Below are positions 45,409 through 55,645 of a stretch of 64,000 bases of DNA, in pieces; the stretch's first letter is position 1, and each line of letters starts with the position of its first letter. Made by a program: the position numbers and the translations under genes. Source of the stretch: Pseudoduganella armeniaca (GTDB lineage Bacteria; Pseudomonadota; Gammaproteobacteria; Burkholderiales; Burkholderiaceae_D); assembly GCF_003028855.1 (NCBI RefSeq), contig NZ_CP028324.1, positions 3,038,001-3,102,000 of the forward strand. The letters are read 5' to 3'. Under the pieces are notes generated by a model, which was not told the origin of the DNA, did no database searches, and saw only the letters and a program-made list of their open reading frames with translations.

Positions 45409-46974
45409 TCAACCGCCGCAGCCCGCGTGATCCGGGCGCGCTGCCGTACGCCGGCCGGCGCTGCCCGCGTGCAGGGGCAGCCGCACGGTAAACGCGGCAC
45501 CCTGGCCCGGACCGGCGCTCTCGGCCGCGATGGCCCCGCCGTGCAGCTCGACCAGCTGGCGGGCGATCGACAATCCCAGCCCCAGCCCGCCGTGGCGGCG
45601 CGTGGTGGAGGCGTCGGCCTGGCGGAACCGTTCGAACACGAGTGGCAGGAAATCGGCGGCGATGCCGACGCCGGTGTCGGCCACGCGGATCGCCACGCCC
45701 TCGGCCGTGCGGCTCAACGTCACGACGACGTGGCCGCCGGCCGGCGTGAACTTGACCGCGTTGGCCAGTACGTTGCCCATCACCTGCTGCATGCGCGCAG
45801 CGTCGGCGCAGACCGGGCCGGCGCTGCGGTCCAGCTGCACGGTCAGCTCGACGCCGCCGGCCAACGCCACCGGGCGGATGGTCTCGACGGCGGCGTTGAT
45901 GAATTCGGCCGGCCAGGTGGGGACGGCCATCACCTCCACCTTGCCGGCGACGATGGCGCTCATGTCCAGCAGTTCGTCGATCATGCGCGCTTGCGCGCGC
46001 GCATTGCGCTCGATGGCGGCCAGGCCGCGCTGCATCGTGTCGCTGTCCTTGTCGCCCTGCTGCAGCAGCTGCGACCAGCCCAGCACAGAGTTCAGCGGCG
46101 TGCGCAGCTCGTGCGACAGCGTGGCCAGGAACTCGTCCTTCTGTTCGTTCAGGCGCGCCAGTGCCACCCGCGCGTCGTGCTCGTGCTGGAACTGGGCGCG
46201 CCGTTCCTCGGCCGTGGCCAGCGAGGCCGCCAGGATGTGCGTGCGCGCTTCCAGCCGGGCATCGTAGACGGAGACGATCAGGGCGATCGTCAGGATGCCG
46301 GCCGTGCCCAGGGTGACGGCCAGTGCCAGCGTCGTGTGATCGACGCCGCCGCTGGCGGCGCGGCAGATCGCGCCGACGGGGAAGTGCGCGGCGGCCATGC
46401 CCGTGTAGTGCATGCCGGCGATGGCCAGGCCCATGACGACGGCGGCGGCGCCCTGGATCAGGCTGGCGCGCGGCGTGCGCAAGCGCAGGCGGTAGGCGAT
46501 CCACAGCGCGCCCGCCGCCGCCGCGATGGCGATCAGGACGGACAGCGCCAGCGCGAACGGGTCGTACCGGATGCCCGGGTCCATGCGCATCGCCGCCATG
46601 CCGGTGTAGTGCATGCCGGCGATGCCCAGCCCAAGCAGCAGGGCGCTGGCGCCCAGCCGGATCCCGGCCACGGTGCGTTCGCGCAGCTGCCACAGCGCCA
46701 GGCCCGACACGGCCACCGGCAGCAGCAGCGACAGCAAGGTGATGCCGAGGTCGTAGCCGAGCGCGATCGGCAGGCGGAACGCCAGCATGCCGATGAAGTG
46801 CATGGCCCAGATGCCGGTGCCCATCGCCAGCGCGCCGCCGGCGGTCCACAGGTGCGCGGCAGGGCCGCGCGAACTGCGCACGCGGTCGGCCAGGCTCAAA
46901 CTGGTGTACGACGCGAACATCGCGACCAGGATGGAAACAATAACGAGCGTGGGGTCGAAATAACCGCTATACAT
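45409..46974 (-). CDS. MHYT-domain sensor histidine kinase
   Basis: 521 residues. The N-terminal MHYT sensor (about 1-235) has seven predicted helices with MHFIGM and two MHYTGM motifs, thought to bind a metal and sense a diatomic gas such as O2, CO or NO. A short linker leads to a HisKA domain (LSHELRTPLN) and HATPase (NVLANAVKFT, VADTGVGI, GGLGLGLS). No receiver domain is attached. The start at 46974 was chosen because it begins the first membrane segment (MYSGYFDPTLV). It lies next to a hybrid kinase on the same strand with 110 bp between, so they may be linked in function. The response regulator is unknown. Confidence 0.9.
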   Translation of the reverse strand: MYSGYFDPTLVIVSILVAMFASYTSLSLADRVRSSRGPAAHLWTAGGALAMGTGIWAMHFIGMLAFRLPIALGYDLGITLLSLLLPVAVSGLALWQLRERTVAGIRLGASALLLGLGIAGMHYTGMAAMRMDPGIRYDPFALALSVLIAIAAAAGALWIAYRLRLRTPRASLIQGAAAVVMGLAIAGMHYTGMAAAHFPVGAICRAASGGVDHTTLALAVTLGTAGILTIALIVSVYDARLEARTHILAASLATAEERRAQFQHEHDARVALARLNEQKDEFLATLSHELRTPLNSVLGWSQLLQQGDKDSDTMQRGLAAIERNARAQARMIDELLDMSAIVAGKVEVMAVPTWPAEFINAAVETIRPVALAGGVELTVQLDRSAGPVCADAARMQQVMGNVLANAVKFTPAGGHVVVTLSRTAEGVAIRVADTGVGIAADFLPLVFERFRQADASTTRRHGGLGLGLSIARQLVELHGGAIAAESAGPGQGAAFTVRLPLHAGSAGRRTAARPDHAGCGG

Positions 46975-47084
46975 GATCTGGCTTGGAACGTCGAAGTGGC
47001 ACGACCAAATATACCGGACTCCGCGGCCCAAGGGCGCCGCCGGTGTGACGCAACGGGTGCGTAGATGTGAAAAAGCAACACTAA

Positions 47085-50000
47085 TTACTTAGAGTGCAAT
47101 TCGACGGAGCGCCAGCGCAGCAGCGTCGCCACCATTTCCTCTTCCTCGACGGGCTTGGCGATGAAGTCGTCCATGCCGGCGGCGCGGCAGGCGGCGCGCT
47201 CGGCCTCGGTCACGCCGGCCGACATCGCCACGATCGGCACGGCCAGGCCCAGCGTATCGCGCACGATGCGTGCCGCCTGCAGGCCGTCCAGTTCGGGCAT
47301 CTGCACATCCATCAACACGACGGCGTAACGGGTCGGCTGCGCGCGCAAGGCGTCGACGGCGGCGCGGCCGTTGTCCGCCACCGTCACTTCGGCGCCGGCG
47401 TAGTGCAGCATCGTCACCGCCACGGTCTGGTTGACCGGATGGTCCTCCGCCAGCAGCACGTGCATGCCGGCCAGCGGCTGGGCCGGAGCCGGCGGCGCGG
47501 CTGGCCGCGGCACTGCGGCGCCGGCGGCGGAACTTGGCGCCTGGGCCAGTTGCGCCATGGCCGCGTGCAGCGTGGCGCGGGTGGCGGGAGCGTGCACCAG
47601 GGCGAACGGGAATGCCTGCGCGGCTCCCGCCAGCGGTGGCGCGAAGCCGGCGCTGATCTGCACCAGTGCGAAGCCGGCCGGCAGCCGCCCGCGCCGCGGC
47701 AGCAGCAGCGCCAGCGACGTCACGCCCAGGTTGCCGGGACCGACCAGCGCCAGCCGGTGCGGTAGCGGGCCGTCGCCGCCCAGCGTTTGCCGGGCCTGGT
47801 CGAAGTCATTGACGGGATGCAGGCGCCAGCCCCAGCGGACGGTGGCGTGGGCCAGCGCGGCCGTCACGTCCGGATCGGACTCGAACAGCAGCACGTCGAT
47901 GTCACGCCACGGCGTCGCCAGCGGGTAGCGGTCGGTCGCATCCGGCACCGGCCGCACCGGCACCGTCAGCGCAAACGTGCTGCCGCTGCCGGGCGCGCTG
48001 GTGACGTCGATGCGGCCTGCCATCTGCTCGGCCAGGCCGCGCGCGATGGTCAGGCCCAGGCCGGTGCCGCCGAAGCGCCGGCTCATCGACGCATCGGCCT
48101 GCACGAACGGCGAGAACAGCCGCTGCAGCTGGTCCGGGTCCATGCCGATGCCGGTGTCGCTGACTTCCACGACCAGCAGCAGGAGGCCGTCGCGCTCGCC
48201 GCCGGCCCGCAGCAGGCAGTGCACCGCGCCCCGTTCCGTGAACTTCAGCGCATTGCCGATCAGGTTGGTCAGGATCTGTTCCAGCCGCAGCGGATCGGCC
48301 ACCACCTCCAGCGGCAGGGCCGGATCGACGTCCACCACCAGGCGCAACCGGCCACCGCCGCTGACGGCCATCAGCGCCGCCGCCACCTGGGCCAGCGCGT
48401 CCGGCGCCATCGGCACGGGATTGAGCTCGATCCGGCCCGCCTCGATCTTGGAAAAGTCGAGGATGTCGTTCAGCACGGCCAGCAGCGTCTGGCCGGACGT
48501 CCTGATCATGTTGACGAAGTTCTTCTGTTCGCTGTCGAGCTGGGTACGGCCCAGCAGGGTGGCCAGCCCCAGCACGGCATTCATCGGCGTGCGCAGCTCA
48601 TGGCTCATGTTGGCGACGAAACTGGACTTGGCGCGGCTGGCGCTTTCCGCGTGCTCCTTGGCGCGCCGCATCTGTTCCTCGGCCGCCTGCGCCTCGGTGA
48701 CGTCGCGCACCAGGAAGGCGAAACCGGTCGGCGCGCCGGCGCCGTCCGGCCGCACCGCCGACAACTGCATCTCGCCCAGGAAGGTCTGGCCGTTCTTGCA
48801 GACGAAGGTACGCAGGCCGGCGCAGGTGCCCGTCGCCGCGGCCTGCGTCAGCGCGGCGGCGCCGGCGGCGGCATCGTCCCACACGGGCAGCGGGCGGCCG
48901 ACCGCCTCCTCGTCGCCGTAGCCGAACAGGTTGGCCGCTCCTTCGTTCCAGGCCTCGACGTTGCCGCCGCCATCGAGGAAGATGATCGCGTGGCTGCGCA
49001 CGCTGGCGGTAAACAGGCGCAGGCGCGCCTCCGAGCGCTGCACGGCGCGCTGCTGCTCGTGCACCTCGCGGGTCATGTCCTGGGCCAGCCGCAAGGCACG
49101 CGAGCGGGTGGTCGCCAGGCTCTTCACCACCTCGAACATCAGCAGGCTGATCAGCGTGCCCAGGCCAAGGATGATCAGGCTGCTGTGGCGGTCGATGGCG
49201 GCCTCGAACGCCTCGGTGGCCGTCAGCTCGACCGTCCAGTAGCGGCCGATTTCGTCGATCGCCACCGCCTGGGCCAGGCTGAGCGGCCGCTCGTAGCGGC
49301 TGGCACGCTCGCGCGCCGTGCCGTTGTGGAAGATCAGCTGGCCGCGCCCGCGCGCGCCATCCCAGATGCGCAGCGTGAACGGCGCGTCGCGGCCCATCAT
49401 GCTGCCGATCATGTCGCCCAGCCGGAACGGGCTGTAGACGAAGCCGGACAGCGCCGCCATGCGCTCGGCCGGCGTCGCCAGCGGCGCGCCATGCCGGTAC
49501 ACGGGCTCGTACATCAGGAACCCCAGCTGGCGGTCGGTTTCGATTTCCTGCACCAGCACGACGACCCCGGTGCCGCCGATGCGGCCCAGGCGCGCGGCGG
49601 CCAGCATCGTGTTGCGGCGGTTCGGTTCGGACAGCATGTCGAAACCCATCGCCCGGTTGTTGCGAACATTGTGCGGCTCCAGGAACGTGACGACGGCGCC
49701 GTGGCCCTCGCGCAGGCGCGGCCAGGTCCGGAAGCCCGGCCAATGGCCCTGGCGGGCCGCCTCGAACGGCGCCACCCCGTCCGCCGCCACCCACTGGGCG
49801 AAACCCAGGCCCTGCGTGCCGGGGAAGGCGCGCTCGATGTCGAAACTGCTGGCGAAGCTGTGCCACTCGGCGGCCGTCACGTCTTCCGAGGCGTCGAAGA
49901 AGGCCTTGCCGGCACGCAGCAGGCGACGGTAATTGGCCAGCCGGTAGTCGATCAGGCGCCAGGCCGCATCGGCCTGCGCCGCGAACTGCTCGTTGATGCG

Positions 50001-51014
50001 CCGCTCGGCATAGCGCGCCGCGGCGTGCCAGGCGCCGATCGTCACCGTCAGGCACAGCGCCAGCATCAGCACCGGCCAGCGGCTGCGCACGGGCAGTCCG
50101 GCAGGGTGGCGCTGGCCGGCGCTGGTGTTGGTCAGGACCATGCCCGTCACGGCGAGGATGGCCAGGTACAGGTCCAGCGCCACCAGTGAGTGCAGCTGGC
50201 TGCGGGTGGCGAACTGGCCGCCGCCCCACAGCGTGGCCAGCACGGCGCCGCTGGCCGCGATGGCCACCACCGCCGTGGAGCCGGCCGCGCCCAGGCGCAG
50301 CGCGGCCCAGGCCACGGGTACCAGCAGCAGGAACGGCGGGCCGTAGCGCTGCGCGTCGCCCAGCCACTCGAACTGGAACACGGCGGCCGCCAGTGCCGCG
50401 CTGGCCAGCAGTGCCAGCACCGCCTCGCCCGGATGCGCGCGCAGGCGGCGGCGCTCGGCGCCGTCCGCCCATGCCGACAGCAGCGGCGTGACGACCAGCA
50501 TGGCCGTGATGTCGCCCAGCCACCAGACGAACGTCACCATCCCGCGCTCGGCCAGCGGCACGACGTCGACCGCCGCCAGCGCCAGCGCTCCCGTGATGGC
50601 GGCCAGCGCCGCGCACACGCCGGCGATGCCCAGGTAGCCATGCACGACGGCGGCGCTGTCGCGCTTGACGGTCCGGTTCAGTGCACGGATGGCGCGCTGC
50701 GCCAGCAGCAGGGAAAGCACGTTGCCGACCGTGATCACGGCGGCGGCAGCGGCGGTGGCCATGCTCAGCCCATGCCCGGCCCGCATCAGGTACAGGTTGA
50801 ACAACAGGCTGCCCAGCGCGATGCCGGGCCACAGCCAGCGGTCCCACAGCAGCAATGCGGCCAGTGCGACGCCGGTGGGCAACCAGACCGGGCTGCCGTT
50901 CCCGCGCGGGATCGCCAGCGCCACGCACAGCGCGGCCGCGAGCAGGAACGCGCCGGTGCACAGCAGGTTGCCGGCCACGTGGCCGGCCAGTGCCGAGGGA
51001 CGACGGATACGCAT
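47085..51014 (-). CDS. MASE1-CHASE-PAS hybrid sensor histidine kinase
   Basis: 1309 residues. Order: MASE1 membrane sensor (about 10-310), CHASE periplasmic sensor (about 370-600, with AFPGTQGLGFAQWV and SGFVYSPFR), one helix, PAS (about 660-790), HisKA (NMSHELRTPMN), HATPase (NLIGNALKFT, VSDTGIGM, GGTGLGLT), a degenerate receiver-like region (about 1020-1150, no clear phospho-Asp) and a true receiver (LLAEDHPVNQ, VLMDVQMPELDG with the phospho-Asp, SAG, KPV). It signals a small extracellular ligand. The start at 51014 follows the hydrophobic MASE1 pattern; a frame extension upstream is possible. It is divergent from the cyanophycinase gene, sharing 189 bp of upstream DNA. Confidence 0.9.
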   Translation of the reverse strand: MRIRRPSALAGHVAGNLLCTGAFLLAAALCVALAIPRGNGSPVWLPTGVALAALLLWDRWLWPGIALGSLLFNLYLMRAGHGLSMATAAAAAVITVGNVLSLLLAQRAIRALNRTVKRDSAAVVHGYLGIAGVCAALAAITGALALAAVDVVPLAERGMVTFVWWLGDITAMLVVTPLLSAWADGAERRRLRAHPGEAVLALLASAALAAAVFQFEWLGDAQRYGPPFLLLVPVAWAALRLGAAGSTAVVAIAASGAVLATLWGGGQFATRSQLHSLVALDLYLAILAVTGMVLTNTSAGQRHPAGLPVRSRWPVLMLALCLTVTIGAWHAAARYAERRINEQFAAQADAAWRLIDYRLANYRRLLRAGKAFFDASEDVTAAEWHSFASSFDIERAFPGTQGLGFAQWVAADGVAPFEAARQGHWPGFRTWPRLREGHGAVVTFLEPHNVRNNRAMGFDMLSEPNRRNTMLAAARLGRIGGTGVVVLVQEIETDRQLGFLMYEPVYRHGAPLATPAERMAALSGFVYSPFRLGDMIGSMMGRDAPFTLRIWDGARGRGQLIFHNGTARERASRYERPLSLAQAVAIDEIGRYWTVELTATEAFEAAIDRHSSLIILGLGTLISLLMFEVVKSLATTRSRALRLAQDMTREVHEQQRAVQRSEARLRLFTASVRSHAIIFLDGGGNVEAWNEGAANLFGYGDEEAVGRPLPVWDDAAAGAAALTQAAATGTCAGLRTFVCKNGQTFLGEMQLSAVRPDGAGAPTGFAFLVRDVTEAQAAEEQMRRAKEHAESASRAKSSFVANMSHELRTPMNAVLGLATLLGRTQLDSEQKNFVNMIRTSGQTLLAVLNDILDFSKIEAGRIELNPVPMAPDALAQVAAALMAVSGGGRLRLVVDVDPALPLEVVADPLRLEQILTNLIGNALKFTERGAVHCLLRAGGERDGLLLLVVEVSDTGIGMDPDQLQRLFSPFVQADASMSRRFGGTGLGLTIARGLAEQMAGRIDVTSAPGSGSTFALTVPVRPVPDATDRYPLATPWRDIDVLLFESDPDVTAALAHATVRWGWRLHPVNDFDQARQTLGGDGPLPHRLALVGPGNLGVTSLALLLPRRGRLPAGFALVQISAGFAPPLAGAAQAFPFALVHAPATRATLHAAMAQLAQAPSSAAGAAVPRPAAPPAPAQPLAGMHVLLAEDHPVNQTVAVTMLHYAGAEVTVADNGRAAVDALRAQPTRYAVVLMDVQMPELDGLQAARIVRDTLGLAVPIVAMSAGVTEAERAACRAAGMDDFIAKPVEEEEMVATLLRWRSVELHSK

Positions 51015-51203
51015 TGGATTCGGTGTCTGAGCGGTGTCGCGATATCGGCATGATGCCCGACTCGGCACGAAGGTGACGCCAGGGACGTGCTGCTGTAGGC
51101 GCCGGCTGACACAGCCGCAAGCCGTGCGCCCATGGCGAGGTGAAGAGTCAACGATGATACTTCTTTGCTAACAGTGTGAATATAGTCCTTTCGGGAGAAA
51201 CAA

Positions 51204-52040
51204 TTGAACCGTCCAGCCAATCCAGCCGCCGTGATGATCGTGGGCGGCACCGAGGCGCCCGCGGAGCGCACCGACGTGCTCGGCCGTTTCGTGCAGCTGT
51301 GCGGAGGCCCGGCATCGCCGATCGTCGTTTTGACGGCTGCCAGCACGACCCCGGACGAGGTCTGGGCAGCCTACCGGCCGGCCTTTGCGGCCGCGGGCGC
51401 GCGCCAGTGCGAGCAGGTGCACGCGGGCAGCCGCGAGGAGGCGGCCGACCCCGCGCTGGCGGCGCGCCTGGCCCAGGCGCGCGGCATCTTCATTACCGGC
51501 GGCGACCAGAAGCGGCTGACGGCGGCGATCGGCGGCACGCCCTTGCACGAAGCGATCCGGCGTGCCGTGCGCGCGGGCGCGTCCATCGGCGGTACCAGCG
51601 CCGGCGCTTCGGCGTTGGGCGTGCACATGGTGACGGATGGGCGCGCCGAGTTCAGTCCGGAAAAGGGCGCCGTGGGCATGGGCGCGGGACTGGGTTTGCT
51701 GCCGCAGTGCATCATCGACCAGCACTTCTCGCAGCGGCACCGCATCAACCGGCTGCTGACGCTGATCGCGGCCAACCCGGAACTGGCCGGCATCGGCGTG
51801 GACGAGGACACGGCCATGGTGCTGACCGGCGCCGGCGCGCTCGAAGTCGTCGGGCCGGGTGCCGTCACGCTGGTGGACGGCCGTCACATGCGCACCAACC
51901 TGGCCGACGTCGAACGGGGCGAGATTCCCCTGATGCTGGACGTGCGCGTGCACGTGCTGCCGACGGGCACGGCGCTCGAGACACTGCCCGAGGTGCTGCG
52001 CCCGCTCCTGCAGCCCGTGCTGGCACCGCTTGTCCCTTGA
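51204..52040 (+). CDS. cphB: Cyanophycinase
   Basis: A 278-residue cytoplasmic serine peptidase-like enzyme that breaks cyanophycin (multi-Arg-poly-Asp) into beta-Asp-Arg dipeptides. The triad falls at Ser132 (GGTSAGAS), His174 (DQHFSQ) and Glu201 (VDEDTA), which are the numbers known for cyanobacterial CphB. The start is TTG at 51204 with GGGAGA before it; there is no upstream ATG in frame. TATAGT at 51181-51186 could be a -10 box but would lie very close. It ends 30 nt before cyanophycin synthetase, so storage and breakdown genes are paired. Confidence 0.93.
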   Translation: MNRPANPAAVMIVGGTEAPAERTDVLGRFVQLCGGPASPIVVLTAASTTPDEVWAAYRPAFAAAGARQCEQVHAGSREEAADPALAARLAQARGIFITGGDQKRLTAAIGGTPLHEAIRRAVRAGASIGGTSAGASALGVHMVTDGRAEFSPEKGAVGMGAGLGLLPQCIIDQHFSQRHRINRLLTLIAANPELAGIGVDEDTAMVLTGAGALEVVGPGAVTLVDGRHMRTNLADVERGEIPLMLDVRVHVLPTGTALETLPEVLRPLLQPVLAPLVP

Positions 52041-52070
52041 CCATTACAACAACCTGACCACCACTTCATC

Positions 52071-54686
52071 ATGAAAATCATCGAACAGCGCGTGCTGCGC
52101 GGCCGTAACTACTACTCCGACAAACCTTGCGTCATGACCTTGCTCGAGCTGGACGAAACGCGCCTGACGCAGCAGCTGGCGGGCTTCAACGACGCCCTGC
52201 TGGCCGTGCTGCCGCAACTGGTCGAGCACCGCTGCTCGGCCGGCCAGTACGCCGGCTTCGTGCAGGCCCTGCGCGCTGGCACCAGCCTGGCGCACGTGGT
52301 CGAGCACGTGACGCTGGCGCTGCAGTGCGAGGCCGGCACCAGCGTCAGCTTCGGGCGCACCCGCGCCGCCGGCACGCCGCAACGCTGGCGCGTTGTCGTG
52401 GCCTACGAAACGGAGCAGGTGGCGCTGGAGGCGCTGGACGCGGCCATCGAGCTGGTCACGGCCCTGGCGGCCGGCGCGGCCGTGGACCTGGCGACCTGGC
52501 TGCCGGCGTTGCGCGACACGGCCGAACGCCACGCCATCGGCACCAGCACGGGCGCCATCCTGCGCGCCGCCGCCCAGCGCGGCATCCCCTACGTGCGCCT
52601 GACGGAACAGGCCAATATGTTCCTGCTGGGCTGGGGCAGCCAGCAGAAGCGGCTGCAGGCCACCATCACGGCCGACACCGGCCACATTGCCGTCGAGATC
52701 GCATCCGACAAGGGCCTGACCAAGGCACTGCTGCAGCAGGCCGGCGTGCCGGTGCCGGAGGGCACGGCCGTGCGCACGCTGGAGCAGGCGCAGCGCGCTG
52801 CCGCGCGGCTGGGCGGCCTGGTTACCGTCAAGCCGCTGGACGGCAACCACGGCCGCGGCGTGACGACCCGCTGCGGCACGCCGGAAGAGGTGCAGGTGGC
52901 GTTCGAGCGGGCGCGCGAGCATGGCCGCACGATCATCGTCGAACGCTTTATCGACGGCGACGACTATCGCATCCTGGTGGCGGGCGGCCGCGTGGTCGCG
53001 GCGGCGCGGCGCCGTCCGCCGCAGGTGACCGGCGATGGTGCCAGCACGATCCGCCAGCTGGTGGAGACCGAGAACCTGAATCCGGCGCGCGGCGACGGCC
53101 ATACCAATATCCTGACCAAGATCCCGCTGGACGGGCTGACCGAAACGGCGCTGGCCGAGCAGGGCTTCGATCTCGACACGGTGCTGCCGGCCGGCGCCAA
53201 CGCGCGGCTGCGCGGCAACGCCAACCTGTCGTCCGGCGGCACCGCCGAGGACGTGACGGACCTGCTGCCGGCGCTGACGCGCACGCTGTGCGTGCGCGCC
53301 GTGCAGAAAGTCGGCCTTGACGTCGCGGGCATCGACCTGGTCTGCCGTGACATCGCCGCGCCGCTGGCCGGCGGCAACGGCGCCTTCATCGAGATCAATG
53401 CCGCGCCGGGCATCCGCATGCACGAATACCCGAGCGCCGGCACGCCGCGCGATGCCGGCGCCGCCATCGTCGATTCGATGTTCGGTGCAGGCGACGGTCG
53501 CATCCCCGTCATCGCCGTCACCGGCACCAACGGCAAGACCACCACGACGCTGATGCTGGAACACGCGGTGCGCGCGACCGGCCTGCGCACGGGCTGCGCC
53601 ACCACGGAAGGCGTATTCATCGACGGCGCCAGCATCGCCCAGGGCGACTGCAGCGGCTACTGGTCGGCACGCGCCGTGCTGGGCGCGCCGGAAGTGGAGT
53701 TCGCCGTGCTCGAGACGGCACGCGGCGGCATCATGAAGCGTGGCCTGGGTTACGACCGCTGCGACGTCGCGGTCGTGCTGAACGTGACGGCGGACCACCT
53801 GGGTCAGGACGGCATCGACACGGTCGAGCAGCTGGCCGAGGTGAAGGGCGTGGTGGCCCGCTCGGCGCGCAAGGCCTGCGTGCTCAACGCGGAAGATCCG
53901 CTGTGCGTTGGCATCGGCGCGACCTTGCCGGAAGGGGTGGAGACGATCTACTTCGCCGTCGACGCGGAACACCCGGTGCTGTTGCGCCACCTGGAGAATG
54001 GCGGCCGCGCCGCCTACCTGCAGGACGGCGCGCTGATCCTGGCCGATGGCCAGGCACGCCACCGGCTGCTGTGGGCCGAGGAGATGCCCGCCGCCGTGGA
54101 AGGCTGCGCGCGCCACAATATCGCCAATGCGCTGGCCGCCGCCGCGGCCCTGATGGCGACCGAATTCGGCATCGGCTCGATCGCCGACGGCCTGGCATCC
54201 TTCGTCTGCGACGGCCGCCGCAATCCGCTGCGCACCAATGTCTACGATGTGCGTGGCATCAAGGTGATCGTCGATTATGCGCACAACCCGGCCGCGTACC
54301 AGGCGCTGGGCCAGATGGCGCGCACCCTGGCGCGCGGCCGCGCTTGCGCCATCGTGACGGCGCCGGGCGACCGTCGCGACGACACGCTGGCCGCCATCGG
54401 CGCGGCCTGCGGCGCCGCGTTCGACGAGGTGGTGGCCTACGAGTGGGCAGCCGAGGACCGCGGCCGCGCGCGCGGCGAACGCGCGGACGTGATCGCGACC
54501 GGTGCCGGCCGGGTCGGGCGGGTGATGCTGGACTGCGGCGAAGCGCTGCGCACGACGCTGGCGCGCTGCCAGGCGGGCGACGTGCTGCTGTTCGCCTGCG
54601 GCTCCTCGACGGACGAGCTGGTGGATGCGCTGCGGGTCAGCGACCCGGAAAGCGCCGAGCGCATCGCGCAGGCGCTGGTGGCGTAA
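52071..54686 (+). CDS. cphA: Cyanophycin synthetase
   Basis: An 871-residue CphA1-type enzyme that extends a poly-Asp chain and attaches Arg to each side chain, using two ATP. N-terminal region (1-160), ATP-grasp domain (about 215-480, with VTVKPLDGNHGRGV and FIEINAAPGIRMHE) for Asp addition, and Mur-ligase-like domain (about 480-871, P-loop GTNGKTTT, DYAHNP) for Arg addition. Length is as in other CphA1. It gives the cell a nitrogen and carbon store. It follows cphB by 30 nt and ends at a terminator. Confidence 0.95.
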   Translation: MKIIEQRVLRGRNYYSDKPCVMTLLELDETRLTQQLAGFNDALLAVLPQLVEHRCSAGQYAGFVQALRAGTSLAHVVEHVTLALQCEAGTSVSFGRTRAAGTPQRWRVVVAYETEQVALEALDAAIELVTALAAGAAVDLATWLPALRDTAERHAIGTSTGAILRAAAQRGIPYVRLTEQANMFLLGWGSQQKRLQATITADTGHIAVEIASDKGLTKALLQQAGVPVPEGTAVRTLEQAQRAAARLGGLVTVKPLDGNHGRGVTTRCGTPEEVQVAFERAREHGRTIIVERFIDGDDYRILVAGGRVVAAARRRPPQVTGDGASTIRQLVETENLNPARGDGHTNILTKIPLDGLTETALAEQGFDLDTVLPAGANARLRGNANLSSGGTAEDVTDLLPALTRTLCVRAVQKVGLDVAGIDLVCRDIAAPLAGGNGAFIEINAAPGIRMHEYPSAGTPRDAGAAIVDSMFGAGDGRIPVIAVTGTNGKTTTTLMLEHAVRATGLRTGCATTEGVFIDGASIAQGDCSGYWSARAVLGAPEVEFAVLETARGGIMKRGLGYDRCDVAVVLNVTADHLGQDGIDTVEQLAEVKGVVARSARKACVLNAEDPLCVGIGATLPEGVETIYFAVDAEHPVLLRHLENGGRAAYLQDGALILADGQARHRLLWAEEMPAAVEGCARHNIANALAAAAALMATEFGIGSIADGLASFVCDGRRNPLRTNVYDVRGIKVIVDYAHNPAAYQALGQMARTLARGRACAIVTAPGDRRDDTLAAIGAACGAAFDEVVAYEWAAEDRGRARGERADVIATGAGRVGRVMLDCGEALRTTLARCQAGDVLLFACGSSTDELVDALRVSDPESAERIAQALVA

Positions 54687-54695
54687 GCGCGGGTT

Positions 54696-54731
54696 GGGGT
54701 CGGTCCCTGCGGGACTGACCCCGGGTTTTTT
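54696..54731 (+). terminator. Rho-independent terminator of cphA
   Basis: GGGGTCGGTCC / GGACTGACCCC stem with one mismatch, followed by GGG and six T, 9 nt after the cphA stop. Confidence 0.8.
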
Positions 54732-54763
54732 CGCGCAAGTCGCATGGTTTTGCGATTAACACC

Positions 54764-54808
54764 AGGGTCAGGCCTCTGCGGGGCGGTCCGGCGCCCCGGC
54801 AGACCCTA
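54764..54808. repeat. Imperfect palindrome with GGGTCAGGC half-site
   Basis: AGGGTC ... GACCCT outer arms enclose CTGCGGGGCG ... CGCCCCGGCAG. A partial copy (TTAGGGTCAGGCCCC) follows at about 54839-54853. It shares the GTCAGGC word with the 53-bp family and looks like a decayed member. Confidence 0.5.
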
Positions 54809-54859
54809 ACCCAGCTACTTTGCTCTTAACTCAGCGGCATTAGGGTCAGGCCCCGAGCA

Positions 54860-55516
54860 TCACTGCCGCTGCCCGCACTCGGTACAGAACTTGGTGCCGG
54901 GCTCCAGGCTGGTGGAACATCCCCGGCACTGGATCTGCTGCGCCATCTTGAAGCCGCACTCGGGGCAGAACTTGGCGCCATGCGTCTCGGCCCGGCACTG
55001 CGGGCACACCAGCTGCATCTCCTGGCGCACGTCGTGGCGCACGCCGCGCGAGCGGCCTTCGTCGTGGGCGATCTCGGATGCGCTTTGCACCTCGCCCTGG
55101 GCGCGCGAACGCGTGATGGCCACCTTGACGTTCGGCGCGCAGTTGTAGCACAAGCCGTTTTCCGTGTCGAAGCAGGTGCCGCAGACGTAATCGTGGCAGG
55201 CGCTGCAGCGGTTGAAGTGCTGCTTGCCTTCGGCCAGCGCCTCCTTGAACGCGCCATCGCGGGCCGAGTGCCAGCCCGCTTCGGCCAGGCCGTTCAGCAC
55301 CGAACTGGCATTACCCAGCAGTCCGCCGAAAATGCTGGCACCCTTGGACAGCCAGCCGGACGCCTGGGCGCTGCGGTAGGGCTTGAACGTCGTGCGCCAG
55401 CGGTCGCTGCAGCGCTGGCAATAGAATTCGAACTGGAAGCCGGCATCCAGGCCCGAAGAATTGCTGAGGTCGCTGTAGTTGTTGGAAAACTTATACGCTT
55501 GTTGGTCGTCGGACAT
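54860..55516 (-). CDS. Zinc-ribbon protein with many CxxC pairs
   Basis: A 218-residue cytoplasmic protein. Residues about 28-32 have CQRC; a central Gly/Ala region (SKGASIFGGLLGNASS) follows; then CSACHDYVCGTC, CYNC, and two C-terminal zinc ribbons (CPQC...CPEC and CRGC...CTEC). Eight CxxC pairs suggest four zinc sites. Proteins like this often serve as scaffolds or nucleic-acid or protein binders; I cannot name a role. The ATG at 55516 begins the conserved part (MSDDQQAYKFSNNYSDLS). It stands alone. Confidence 0.75.
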   Translation of the reverse strand: MSDDQQAYKFSNNYSDLSNSSGLDAGFQFEFYCQRCSDRWRTTFKPYRSAQASGWLSKGASIFGGLLGNASSVLNGLAEAGWHSARDGAFKEALAEGKQHFNRCSACHDYVCGTCFDTENGLCYNCAPNVKVAITRSRAQGEVQSASEIAHDEGRSRGVRHDVRQEMQLVCPQCRAETHGAKFCPECGFKMAQQIQCRGCSTSLEPGTKFCTECGQRQ

Positions 55517-55645
55517 GACACTGCTCGGTGGACAAGATAAGGGGGCGATTATAGCGAATTGACAACGCCCTGTGGACATCGCCGTTGCGCGCACGCGCCA
55601 TCCGCGCGGCATACTGTTGCCAAGACAACAGCATGAGGAGCGACC

